A stretch of 64,000 nt of DNA. It comes from Hydractinia symbiolongicarpus. Lineage: Eukaryota > Cnidaria > Hydrozoa > Anthoathecata > Hydractiniidae. The DNA lies in the NCBI RefSeq assembly GCF_029227915.1, contig NC_079882.1, forward strand, positions 14,282,501-14,346,500, in the 5' to 3' direction. This document shows positions 55,901-62,504 of this stretch, in pieces. The notes under the pieces are model-generated. The model ran no database searches. It was not told the origin of the DNA and saw nothing but the letters and a program-made list of their open reading frames with translations. Each line of letters starts with the position of its first letter. The stretch's first letter is position 1. A program made the position numbers and the translations under genes.

Positions 55901-57157
55901 CAATTTGTATATATATATTTCATTTGAAATGATCTGATTTTAATACAATTTTTTTAAAAAAATTACCAATAAGTAGCTTCATTCGTTTTACAATAGTTTC
56001 AAATCGCTTTATTTAATTGAAAATGTTTTCATATTACTCCACATTTATTTCCCATTGCTTCCAAAAATTAAAATTTGTTTGTTTCAACACTTTGTTAAAT
56101 TTATTTCAATTCAAATTGTTTCAAAATTGCTTCAAATATAACACGTGTATCAAACCTTATTGATTTCTTAAGAAATTTAACTATCAAATTTGTAAATATC
56201 TGCATTCTTTATAACAAAAATATATAACCAAAAGAGATTATAAAAAGCAAATAAAGATTGCTGTAGGTGATTAAAAACAGTCAAAATAATACAGGCGATA
56301 AGCCATGAACCAGTCAATTCCCAACTTTATTTACAGGTAGAGGTATCTTTTGATCTTGAAATTTAAATATTTTAGCTTGCCTGTAGTTTATATTTAAAAA
56401 AAATTTATCAGTGAAAAGATGCTAGTAGCCAGCATATATATACAAAAGCTTCTAACCATATTAATAAAATCATAAGCATTGAGAAACTTGTCTATCAGGA
56501 AATTACAAGATTTCCTGATCTGGCAACTTTCAGTTTTTTTGAAAGTTGTTTTGATTCACAAAAAATGATTGCGATACTTATATACAAAGATTTTAAGGAA
56601 ATATATATATAATTATAAAGATTTTCAGAAATTTTCATAACAAAGCAGTTCTCCCCTGGTACTAGGAGAAAAATAAGACCTGGACCTACGGAAATTCGTG
56701 TTGAAGGTTGCACAAGAACTAGTCCTCAAAATTTTAAAATATTTTCTAAATTTTTTGCTGGTTTTAATGGTTGAGGTTAGAAATTGCAGAAACCATGCTA
56801 GCGCTGCAGAAACAAAGCTGGCGCTGCAGACACCCGAAAACTGAAACTAGGAAATAACAAGTACTTTTTCCTGATATGGAAAAAGGTTCCTGATATAGAA
56901 CAGATGTTCATTTCTGTAAAATGACATGAACTGGATTACAGTTTAATTACTGGTTTTCCTTGACTGACCAGCCAGAAGTTTTGAACCATACCTACCTAAA
57001 CAACTCTATTTACCGTCGTATATTTTAGGGCAACGTAAAATAAATCATATTACCTGGAAGGAGTCAGGCTTTTCGCTTTCACTTCGTAGCACTTGTGGTC
57101 TTGCTCTATTTCTGCAAAGACGTCAAAGTCCAGATCTATTCCTGACTCAGATAACAT
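37945..57157 (-). CDS. MITF: MITF/TFE-family bHLH-leucine-zipper transcription factor, 11 coding exons
   Basis: Coding exons (minus strand): 57054-57157, 41068-41422, 40530-40781, 40221-40249, 39922-39982, 39793-39852, 39674-39719, 39544-39597, 39376-39448, 39149-39296, 37945-38271. All junctions are GT-AG and phases join to exactly 502 aa plus stop. N-terminus [17 protein letters not shown] matches the MITF-A type start (SESGI). Residues ~69-97 hold [20 protein letters not shown], the family's Gln-rich Rag-binding region; 154-170 [16 protein letters not shown]; 223-226 PNSP; 238-247 acidic [10 protein letters not shown] (activation domain); 294-298 SSCPA; basic region [17 protein letters not shown] (310-326) with the H/E/R that read CANNTG; helix-loop-helix to ~366; zipper to ~400; a Gln-rich tail. 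MiT factors control lysosome biogenesis, autophagy and pigment or immune genes from the nucleus. Introns are 69-877 bp except the first (15.6 kb). MITF, TFEB and TFE3 arose by vertebrate duplication, so the symbol means co-ortholog. Confidence 0.93.
42866..42923. repeat. 29-bp tandem duplication
   Basis: tacatgcacttgcaaaccc(c/t)ggccata, followed by two or three further bases, stands twice in a row with one or two differences inside MITF intron 1. Confidence 0.85.
43040..43560. repeat. diverged tandem repeat, unit about 115 bp
   Basis: Four to five units, each containing 'aacgaaacaaaacaaattcgatg(t)gtataat', then 'ggacaagtcccTgattcaatact', then 'tttcctcaaaattcc'. Recognisable starts are near 43100, 43205, 43300, 43400 and 43510. 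Non-coding; the small open frames across it follow the repeat, not a gene. Confidence 0.7.
44620..45195 (+). pseudogene. unrecognised transposon-like ORF remnant
   Basis: A shifting frame with protein-like composition: [24 protein letters not shown] (44640-44715), after a stop [20 protein letters not shown] and [20 protein letters not shown] (44870-45000), then in another frame [20 protein letters not shown] and [14 protein letters not shown] before a stop at 45195. The first part could be a degenerate zinc-finger region and the acidic tail a regulatory end. I do not recognise the family. At least two stops or shifts mean it is not functional. Confidence 0.3.
46065..46131 (+). repeat. tRNA-like / SINE-head sequence
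   Basis: tcccctgttggtctaatgtt starts a 67-base stretch that ends ggttcaaatgctgaaaaggg. The former resembles an A box (TRGYNNARNGG context), the latter a B box (GGTTCRANNCC), at tRNA-like spacing, and the outer tcccct/aaaaggg could pair partly. The anticodon arm is poor, so this is a tRNA pseudogene or the head of a SINE rather than a functional tRNA gene. Confidence 0.3.
46432..47689. mobile_element. 1.26-kb TTAA-flanked transposon carrying a P2X7-C-like ORF
   Basis: TTAA at 46428-46431 and 47690-47693. The ends AGCTTACCTCCCGAG continue as inverted repeats of 38 bp with two differences (46432-46469 and 47652-47689). TTAA duplication with such ends fits Kolobok- or piggyBac-like mechanisms; there is no transposase inside, so it is non-autonomous. 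The element lies in MITF intron 1. Its interior encodes the ORF described at 46862-47495. Confidence 0.75.
46862..47495 (+). pseudogene. P2X7 C-terminal 'ballast' domain-like ORF, broken
   Basis: First part (46862-47066): acidic Ser/Asp-rich lead, then [20 protein letters not shown], the W-C-x-C-G-x-C...E-C-x-C signature of the zinc-binding ballast domain known from the cytosolic end of vertebrate P2X7 and from many invertebrate proteins. A donor-like GTGAGT at 47067 and CAG at 47180-47182 suggest an intron. The second part (about 47177-47495) reads [36 protein letters not shown], a stop at 47341, and later [13 protein letters not shown], resembling the end of the domain. Phases do not join cleanly and one stop interrupts, so the copy is decayed. 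The host-domain identification is by motif only. Confidence 0.5.
48000..48960. repeat. TGCC/CCTTGCC low-complexity direct repeats
   Basis: Two pyrimidine-rich blocks (48000-48290 and 48723-48958) share a direct repeat of about 180 bp: 'ttttctggtgcctgc.tactatgcccttgc ... aacctctccgcaacactt'. Inside, a cttgcctgcctttgccgtgcc-like hexamer pattern (YYTGCC) repeats dozens of times. Open frames across it encode only Pro/Leu/Ala strings and are not genes. The two blocks are 670 bp apart, separated by ordinary AT-rich sequence. Confidence 0.75.
49740..50010. repeat. direct repeat, left copy (matches 55330-55600)
   Basis: Shares gtttgtt/ccacaagtact aacaaagt..aattaatgact and 'gtaaaa(g)gaattttgtt', 'ttgaggcg(c/t)g(c)gattcattg/atttattg' with 55330-55600 in the same orientation and order. 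It is an old dispersed repeat present on both sides of the nested element cluster. Confidence 0.6.
50913..51223. mobile_element. 311-bp MITE-like unit of the GTAACACCCTCC family
   Basis: gtaacaccctccttcgttat and five more bases at 50913-50937 are perfectly repeated in inverted orientation at 51199-51223. Between them lies non-coding sequence that is related to 7825-8082 in RPS3 intron 2. No clear target duplication. Confidence 0.75.
51930..53459 (-). mobile_element. 1.53-kb DNA transposon with DDE-integrase pseudogene and 21-bp-spaced subterminal repeats
   Basis: Inverted ends tacgatgg(c/a)ccctatgg, continued by ctcacttctcttc, at 51930 and 53459, flanked by CTTTTG on both sides (51924-51929, 53460-53465). 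The empty site is visible in the related repeat at about 6045 (CTTTTA). Behind the left end, acttctctt recurs at 51950, 51971, 51992, 52013, 52034, 52096 and 52118 (with variants at 52054 and about 52140). Behind the right end, the inverse gagaagtg stands at 53347, 53367, 53388, 53411 and 53433. Spacing is 20-23 bp, two helical turns. Such arrays usually bind transposase. The inside carries an integrase-like pseudogene (52600-53237). Confidence 0.8.
52600..53237 (-). pseudogene. retroviral-fold DDE integrase-like pseudogene, N-terminus lost
   Basis: Minus-strand reading has [20 protein letters not shown] (53205) and, 39-40 residues after the second Asp, [20 protein letters not shown] (about 53115-53060) with the matching Glu; this is the D...E half of a DDE integrase core. 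Following text [13 protein letters not shown], stop, '[18 protein letters not shown]', [26 protein letters not shown], another stop and [14 protein letters not shown] resembles integrase-core proteins of unknown function found in many cnidarian and fish genomes. The part with the first catalytic Asp and any zinc-binding domain is missing. At least two in-frame stops (TGA, TAA). As the only coding trace in the element, it is the likely remains of its transposase. Confidence 0.65.
54078..57053. other. remaining MITF intron 1 sequence
   Basis: AT-rich intron sequence. It includes the right copy of a direct repeat (55330-55600, see 49740-50010). Open frames such as 54518-54799 are short, AT-rich and unlike known proteins. 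Nothing else recognised. Confidence 0.45.
57054..57157 (-). CDS. MITF: first coding exon of the MITF-like gene
   Basis: Isolated 34-codon exon plus two bases, ATG at 57157, donor GTAATA after 57054. It ends in phase 2 (AG) and the acceptor exon at 41422 starts with the one base (T) that completes a Ser codon. Residues [20 protein letters not shown] align by eye with the vertebrate MITF-A N-terminus. In-frame TGA TAG lie seven codons before the ATG; they overlap a polypyrimidine tract ending TAG (57186-57179), which could itself be an acceptor for an alternative upstream first exon. Confidence 0.88.
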
Positions 57158-57318
57158 TGGGATCACCTTTAACTTCTATCAGAAGAAGAATATTTTACGC
57201 AAGAACCCATCAAGGCGAATTTACTACTGGGAAAGGATCATTCGTTTGGTAATCATAAACACGCTTTTGGAAGGTTGTTTGTAATTTTATTCCGTTTTTA
57301 GCCGAACTGCATTGTGGT

Positions 57319-57328
57319 TTTACGTCAT
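57319..57328 (-). promoter_or_regulatory. CRE-like site upstream of MITF exon 1
   Basis: On the minus strand gATGACGTAAaa reads TGACGTAA, a CREB/ATF half-palindrome, about 165 bases before the MITF start codon. In vertebrates a cAMP-response element drives the melanocyte MITF promoter. A single 8-mer is weak evidence, and the transcription start is unknown. Confidence 0.25.
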
Positions 57329-57392
57329 CCGAAATGACAAAGTGAGAAGAACTACTCGATCCCCGTGTGGGTTGGAGATGATTATAACGGAG

Positions 57393-57545
57393 TCACTGGT
57401 CAATAAAGGCTAGTGGAAAAATCCACTTAGGCTGGAGTAGAATGGAAAAAAAAACAATAACTTGAATTTTAATGACGTCTACCTCTATTGTGTAGAGCTG
57501 AAAGTGCTGATGAAGACAATGTATAGGATCGTGGGCTTTTTGATG
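57393..57545 (-). mobile_element. Helitron 3'-end remnant upstream of MITF
   Basis: On the minus strand, gatcctatacattgtcttca..., with 'agtggatttttccact' and CCTTTATTGACCAGT, parallels the 3' part of Helitron A (29085-29280: gatcctatacattttcttga, gtggattcttccac, CCTTATTGACTAGT). The final CTAG has mutated to CCAG. Diverged and non-coding. Confidence 0.6.
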
Positions 57546-57550
57546 AACAG

Positions 57551-57706
57551 TTAAGCCGGAATCTCCACTGGATGATTTTCGCGACGATTTTTGTGACGAA
57601 AAGTACAATCCAATTCAACTTTTCGTCATGACGAAAATCGCGACAAACAAATTCGAGTATTTATGACGATCGTCGTAAAATTCGTACCGTGGAGATCCCC
57701 CCTTAA
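57551..57706. mobile_element. 156-bp TTAA MITE
   Basis: TTAA (57551-57554) + gccggaatctccac ... gtggagatcccccc + TTAA (57703-57706). Inside, 'gattttcgcgacgatttttgtgacgaaaag' is followed by a partial inverse, so the element can fold. About 400 bases upstream of the MITF start codon. Confidence 0.75.
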
Positions 57707-58225
57707 GGAATCCAAAGGTTTTCAAACTTTGCTGACATATTAATAAATCTTAATAAAAGACGAACCTAATAAAGGAAAACTGAAAATTCCCCCAAAATTG
57801 AAAAAGAGCATGTCCTATAATCAAGCACGGTTACCAAGACAATTGGCGCGCAAGTACGCGTCGCCCTCTTCCTACAAGCGTCGTTCTTATTTGCGCGCGT
57901 CCATGAGCTAGAACAGGGGGTTATGCTATACACAATTTTCCAAAAAACACAGTCAAACTCTCATAAAAATATCAACACAATTTCACTTGTGACGTCACAA
58001 CTTTTCGTCACGCCCCATTGCACAAAAGTCCGCTAATAATCATAAAAAAATCAACGCATGCGCGGTAAAGCTCAGTGCTATCATGCGCAAGTGGAGTAAA
58101 TCCTTATTATGCGCTGCTTAGTCATGGAATTTAAGGGTAAGTCCCTAACAAATGAGCACGTGGAGTAGAGGGAAATTCCCAGCTTGCTCAGCAAAAATTG
58201 AGCAAACGTCAGAGCACCATTTTTT
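57707..58225. other. spacer before Polinton block, kappaB-like site at 58170-58180
   Basis: No gene. The perfect 11-bp palindrome gggaaattccc (58170-58180) stands about 50 bases before the first recognisable polymerase codon, preceded by tggagtaga; the same 'gagtag' context precedes the site at 62678. The segment 57840-57905 is unusually rich in CG (ggcgcgcaagtacgcgtcg). Confidence 0.5.
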
Positions 58226-59152
58226 CAAAAAACCGTGAAGCTGAAAGTGACTGCCTTTTACCAGTTTCTCAAGTATGCTAGAGGTAGGCCCTTTAAATGG
58301 TTCCCGGAAGAGATTGCTGATGCACTACGACAGGCCGATAAAGATCCCGACAAGCGTATTGCGGCGGATACGGCAAAGTTGAAAGGCAACTTTGCCGTAT
58401 CCCCCGCAATACGCCTGTCGCTTGACGGCAACTTTGTTCTACGGCAAAATTATTGAAGATTTGGCGAGGCACGCAAATACTACGTTTACGACGGATGAAA
58501 AGGAGGTTGATGCAGCCCTGCGAAGCCTGTACCTCGAGGACCTTGAAGAGATTGGGGATGCGTGCTGAGAAGGGGCAAACACAAGTGTACTATCGATAGA
58601 GCCTACCAGTGCGGTATCGCAGTGTACCAACTAGCCAAGCTTCGCGTGCTCGCATTTTACTACGATTTTCTGGACAAGTACGTGGATCGTGGAGACTTTG
58701 AGTATATTTACATGGACACCGACAGTGCGTATTTTGCCATCTCCGGAGAAGAGTTGAGGGATGTCGTTCGTCCCGAACTGCTTGACGAGTATGATGAGGA
58801 TGTAAAAATCTGGCTCGTCACTGATAAGTACTCGAGTTGAACAGGAGGGTTATTTAAAGCGGAATTCATAGGGCTTCGGATGATTGCCCTGACAGCCAAG
58901 TGTTATTTCATCGAGGGTAAAGAAGGTACGAAATTTTCATGTAAGGGCATGTCAAAGAAGCAAAATGCCGTGACTTGGAGTAGATACATGAGTGCGCTAA
59001 ATGGTGGTTTAGACATGGCCAAACACGTTGGCTTTAGGGTACACAACCATGGTACGGTTACGTACGAACAAAACAAGCTCGGGCTCCCGGCGTTTTACGA
59101 CAAGCAAGTTGTACACGAGGTTGGGGTACATACCTATCCGATTGTGTTATAA
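58226..59152 (+). pseudogene. second-type Polinton family-B DNA polymerase, C-terminal half, decayed
   Basis: Begins without a start inside the palm region: AFYQFLKYARGRPFKWFPEE, then motif B around KLKGN (58378) that is interrupted by a 42-bp templated insertion, then (other frame) IIEDLARHANTTFTTDEKEV, a shift at 58562, RAYQCGIAVYQLAKLRVLAF, motif C YIYMDTDSAYFAIS (58705-58746), a stop at 58838-58840, FKAEFIGLRMIALTAKCYFI, and a C-terminal FRVHNHGTVTYEQNKLGLPA up to the stop at about 59150. Its motif C context and C-terminus differ clearly from the PolB at 20189, so it belongs to another PolB lineage. N-terminal exonuclease and terminal-protein regions are missing. Followed downstream, same strand, by small Polinton ORFs. 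Confidence 0.8.
58349..58419. repeat. 33-bp inverted duplication inside PolB motif B
   Basis: 58349-58381 and 58387-58419 are reverse complements with two mismatches around the five bases aaagg. The insertion copies the preceding codons backwards into the gene right after the codons for KGN. Typical product of fold-back template switching. Confidence 0.9.
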
Positions 59153-59164
59153 CCCTGAATAAAC

Positions 59165-59470
59165 ATGAACATATGCTTACTAATCGCTATACTCTTACCG
59201 TATGCCATCATCGCTTACGTATTTTTCCGATATCGTATTATAATAAAAAGAATGTCAGATATCGCACGAGTATTCGACACAGCCTCTGCGGAAACCTATG
59301 AGCAGATAAAGAAACCTATTGATAAACGCCAAGCCCTGTACGGAAGGGTTTGTCGACAAGGCTCCAGATGAGGCCACCGATAAGGTACATACCGACTACG
59401 TACAGCGAGAATTGAAAGAGAAGGGCGAGGATCGGGAACATTGTCGACATCGACAATGTTGATGAATTGC
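59165..59470 (+). pseudogene. small Polinton membrane protein, frameshifted
   Basis: ATG 59165, 13 bases after the PolB stop. A hydrophobic N-terminal helix (ICLLIAILLPYAIIAYVFF) is followed by basic residues and a helical acidic/basic region (FDTASAETYEQIKKPIDKRQ). A frameshift near 59345 moves the continuation (GFVDKAPDEATDKVHTDYVQ) to another frame. Function unknown. Small single-pass proteins are common in Polintons, and some are candidate minor virion proteins, but I cannot assign one here. Confidence 0.5.
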
Positions 59471-59647
59471 GTCGAGATATCGAAGAGGACCCTATAGTCT
59501 GAGACTCCATGACATATCTACGTATTCTTGTATACTGCACCATCGGGAGGTGCTTAGCCCCACTATTTGTAGCGGGCCATACAGGGTAAATATGGGTAAA
59601 AAGAAACAGGAGGAGGTGGAGGAGGCGGAGACGGTGCTATAAGATAA

Positions 59648-59989
59648 ATGAGTAAAGAACAAAAACAAGAAGAGAGAGTCATTACAAAACCACCAAAGCA
59701 TCCGGGAAGGGTTGCGCAGGGGCACAAGTTGGCGGCACTGATGAAGAAGAGGAAGGAAGAAATGAAGCAACAAGAGGCTACTGTAGAGCCTGCAGTCAAA
59801 GCTTTTTCTGGGGCCAGTTTCGTACAGTCGGTCCACATATATGGGATAGGAATGCTAGCCATGCTTGCCATAGGAATAGGCGTTTGGTACAAATTTAGTA
59901 GGGGTAAAAATGAATCTCAAAACCTCGCACCAGAGCCTCAGAAACAGAGTAAAACTCACCCAAATATCGATATTTTCAAGATGCATTGA
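59648..59989 (+). CDS. 113-aa single-pass membrane protein of the Polinton block, intact ORF
   Basis: Open from ATG 59648 to TGA at 59987-59989 without breaks. N-terminal half is strongly basic and helical (KHPGRVAQGHKLAALMKKRK, then EEMKQQEATVEP), followed by one membrane span (YGIGMLAMLAIGIGVWYKF, about residues 65-83) and a polar tail. The 'P-G-R-V-x-Q-G-x-K-L-A' stretch reminds me of small proteins seen beside cnidarian Polinton genes; function unknown. It is one of the few unbroken frames in this decayed block. Confidence 0.5.
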   Translation: MSKEQKQEERVITKPPKHPGRVAQGHKLAALMKKRKEEMKQQEATVEPAVKAFSGASFVQSVHIYGIGMLAMLAIGIGVWYKFSRGKNESQNLAPEPQKQSKTHPNIDIFKMH

Positions 59990-60124
59990 ATTTTTTTAAA
60001 AAATGACACTTAGTAATTGACAAGCAAGCATATGGATGATAGCAATATGGGCCCCAAGGAGACGTTTGTTATTGATTCTCTCTGAGAATCGGTCCGGCTG
60101 TTCTCGTGCACTATCCTCATAGCC

Positions 60125-60268
60125 ATGGGAGCAAAGAAGGCTTTGGGAGTTTCGAGGCCGGGCGCTAAGATGGATCTGGAGGACGGCCTGAAACTTGCAG
60201 ACTATATGACGGCAGCGATTTTGTTCGACGAATACGCGATAAAACAGGTATGGTACAAAAAACACTGA
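60125..60268 (+). CDS. 47-aa ORF of the Polinton block, unknown function
   Basis: ATG 60125 to TGA 60266-60268, reading MGAKKALGVSRPGAKMDLED, then GLKLADYMTAAILFDEYAIK and a basic end. Amphipathic, with a mildly hydrophobic centre. Short, on the same strand and between other element ORFs. No family recognised. Confidence 0.35.
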   Translation: MGAKKALGVSRPGAKMDLEDGLKLADYMTAAILFDEYAIKQVWYKKH

Positions 60269-60303
60269 TACCTTCAAAATAGACCGTGTGATACTATTTC
60301 TAT

Positions 60304-60552
60304 TTGTCCCCAAGGGCAAATAGAAATATAGAGGAGGCTGGAAAATGTTCCAAGTGTTCAAAATCTCTTGCCTTAAACCAGTTCAAGATCAAACGCTGTA
60401 GAGGATGCAAAAAACTGCTTCCCCCGGTCAAGTTTAAGATCAGGGGCCATAGTCGAACAAAGAGCTCTATAGGCTGCCTGGATAAAGCGAAACAGCGGCG
60501 TGTCAAAAAAGGCATCAAAGACGTTAAATATGAAATACTCTGTCAATATTGA
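60304..60552 (+). pseudogene. zinc-finger-like ORF (Cys-x2-Cys repeats), start lost
   Basis: CSKCSKSLALNQFKIKRCRGCKKLL-type sequence: CSKC, an F at +11, CRGC, another F, then 'GCLDKAKQRRVKKG'. Two CxxC pairs with L..F spacing are typical of small Polinton and large-DNA-virus zinc-ribbon proteins. No ATG precedes the first Cys in this frame (60304-60552), so the 5' end is lost or shifted. The 94-aa ORF overlaps its end. Confidence 0.45.
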
Positions 60553-60814
60553 TAAGGAAATTAGAGGGCTTAAACAGGATGAGAAATACCTGCTCTTAAG
60601 CCAATCGTATACTGCCTCACCCAAAAACCTGTGGAGGCAGAAGAAAGCCCTGTTTTTGTGGTACCCCTCGGAGAGGAGTGACATGAGGCAAGCTGATGAA
60701 GAGACGGATTTGATCTCCGACTGGGATGACATCAAGGCCGATCTGAAAAAATCCAAGCATGTATGCCTGTATGTGAGGTTGGAGCATCCCAGGACTTGGA
60801 AGATTCTCGAATGA
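60530..60814 (+). CDS. 94-aa ORF of the Polinton block, unknown function
   Basis: ATG 60530 to stop at 60814: MKYSVNIDKEIRGLKQDEKY, LLLSQSYTASPKNLWRQKKA, then LFLWYPSERSDMRQ and an acidic-to-basic C-terminus ending RTWKILE. Unbroken, soluble and charged. No membrane segment and no recognised domain. It overlaps the preceding zinc-finger frame by 23 bases, which fits compact element genomes. Confidence 0.4.
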   Translation: MKYSVNIDKEIRGLKQDEKYLLLSQSYTASPKNLWRQKKALFLWYPSERSDMRQADEETDLISDWDDIKADLKKSKHVCLYVRLEHPRTWKILE

Positions 60815-60840
60815 CCACGGTGAAATCCTCTTGCTAGGCA

Positions 60841-61684
60841 TTGGAATATAGAAAGATGTCGTCGCAAGTTATGTGCAGCGCAGGAGCCATCGAGGCACTA
60901 TCCAACAACCAGGATCAGCCTATGTTCAAACGTGCCCATTTGGGACGTTTCCTAGGTAATGAAGATATTAAAAATATGAAAATACCTTCAACGTTCCTAT
61001 CTACCAGGTCCAAAATAGTAGGGTCCAAGGGGGCATCTCCGCGGTGGCCCTCTTGGTAAGGCGAAAAATGGGCATGACGTCTTTGTCACACTCGAGGGCG
61101 CGTTGGAATTAGTTCGACGTTCCCGAAAACCAAAAGCTGTTGGGGTTGTCAAATGGCTAGCCCGGGCAGGTGTGAAAAAGCTACAAGATTTTCTTAAGGA
61201 TCAACGTCAAGCCCTGGAGGATAGGGATGGGTCCCTGACCTTACTCGGTGATGAACTCGAGGATAGGGACAACCAACTCATGGTGTTGGGGGATGAGCTC
61301 GAGGTTAAGGATGAACAGCTTAGTGCTCTTTAACAAGACAACCCGGAACTACGGCACAGGCATGTTCCACACCGATATCAATATGATACCGTGCTATGCG
61401 TGGTTGATAAAAACGATCGCCACGAGCATGGAAAAAAAGGCATACGTAAGCACTATATGATCCGATGCCAACGTAAGCAACTAAGCACAAGAATAATGGG
61501 GGAGATGTACCCCAAGATGACTGTGAGGAAACCGGAATGTGATGATCCGAATGCTGTACATGCCTGGTGTCGATTCAGGGACGATACCCTAGGCATTGAG
61601 AATTATCACCTAAATCATTTCACGTTACCCGATTATGATACGAGGGATCTATTCGAAGGGATGTTTGATATTAATATGTCATAG
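60841..61684 (+). pseudogene. MSV199/BRO-like DNA-binding protein, broken
   Basis: Three frames in sequence: PMFKRAHLGRFLGNEDIKNM (60920-60980); after a shift near 61045, LEGALELVRRSRKPKAVGVV KWLARAGVKKLQ and a coiled coil built on repeats of 'EDRD.QL..LGDEL' (61090-61330); after a stop at about 61333, 'VVDKNDRHEHGKKGIRKHYM' through DLFEGMFDINMS to the stop at 61682-61684. The first two parts follow the N-terminal pattern of MSV199/BRO-type proteins of large DNA viruses and Polinton relatives (predicted DNA-binding domain, then a coiled coil, then a variable C-terminal domain). At least two frameshifts. The role in such elements is unknown. Confidence 0.5.
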
Positions 61685-61741
61685 GCAGACGCTAATTTTT
61701 ACTACTGTTGCGGGTAGTGAAAATTGTGGTGTTGAAGTGGT

Positions 61742-62504
61742 CTACCAATCCTTAGCATGTTCTGGAGGTACCTGAACATCCTCCGGGATCAGCATGAGTT
61801 CTTCCGAAACAAAGCTTCTTTCGGGGCCGTCTTTCAAATAGTATAAACCGCGGCTACCTGCTATAATATGGTCCAACCTATACATTTTCCTACTCCAGAA
61901 AGCATCTGTAGCACGTCGTCTCGCATCACTGTGCTCCTCTCGAGGTTGTAGGATGTACAAATATAAACCATCCTCAGGTAGGGGTTTCTCTTCAGGATAT
62001 TGCTGACTTTTTGCAAGCGGTACCTCCTTAAGCTTAATCGCCTTGCTGGGTTTCATATCGATCATGGCAGTCTTCCTATTATTGAGGCTTTTGACGATAG
62101 CATATAGATTTTTCACCCATACACTGCTAGTCTCATCGTAAGCTAATTCCTGAGCATCCTGGGGCTTAAATAACCTTTCGGCGAGTACCTTGTTATAGCT
62201 CTCTACAAAGACTGTGAACGTGTGATGATATTTGGTGGTAGCCCGTTTAATCTCAACCCCCTTGCCCTCTAGTAGTTTCGTTACATCTGATTTGAACTCA
62301 CTACCGTTATCACACTGAAAGGTTTTAGAGTAGTGTAAAGGTCCTGCTTTGTATATATCTTTGATCATGTCCGCGACTTCGCCGGATTTCTTGGTGCGCA
62401 ACGGCCTTGCTACTTTGTAACGTGAGGCTACGTCAATGCCCGTGAGAATATACTTGTACGTATTGCTATACAACCGATCATGAGAGATAGTAAAATGTAT
62501 GTTC
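61742..62504 (-). pseudogene. Polinton retroviral-type integrase (rve), N-terminally truncated
   Basis: Minus-strand frame open from about 62504 to the TAG at 61742. The DDE core is complete: YKYILTGIDVASRYKVARPL (first D, ~62445), KTFQCDNGSEFKSDVTKLLE (second D, ~62310) and FVESYNKVLAERLF (E, ~62200). Then a helical part and a chromo-like C-terminus (MYRLDHIIAGSRGLYYLKDG). Integrases of Polintons insert the element with 6-bp duplications. The usual N-terminal zinc-binding region is missing: upstream of SHDRLYSN the frame meets a stop and no ATG, so this copy is 5'-truncated even though its catalytic triad is intact. Convergent with the ORFs to its left. Confidence 0.85.

Noticed and set aside
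59492-59892. Two minus-strand frames opposite the 113-aa Polinton ORF
   Set aside because: Ser/Phe/Leu-rich shadows; the plus frame has a plausible protein architecture.
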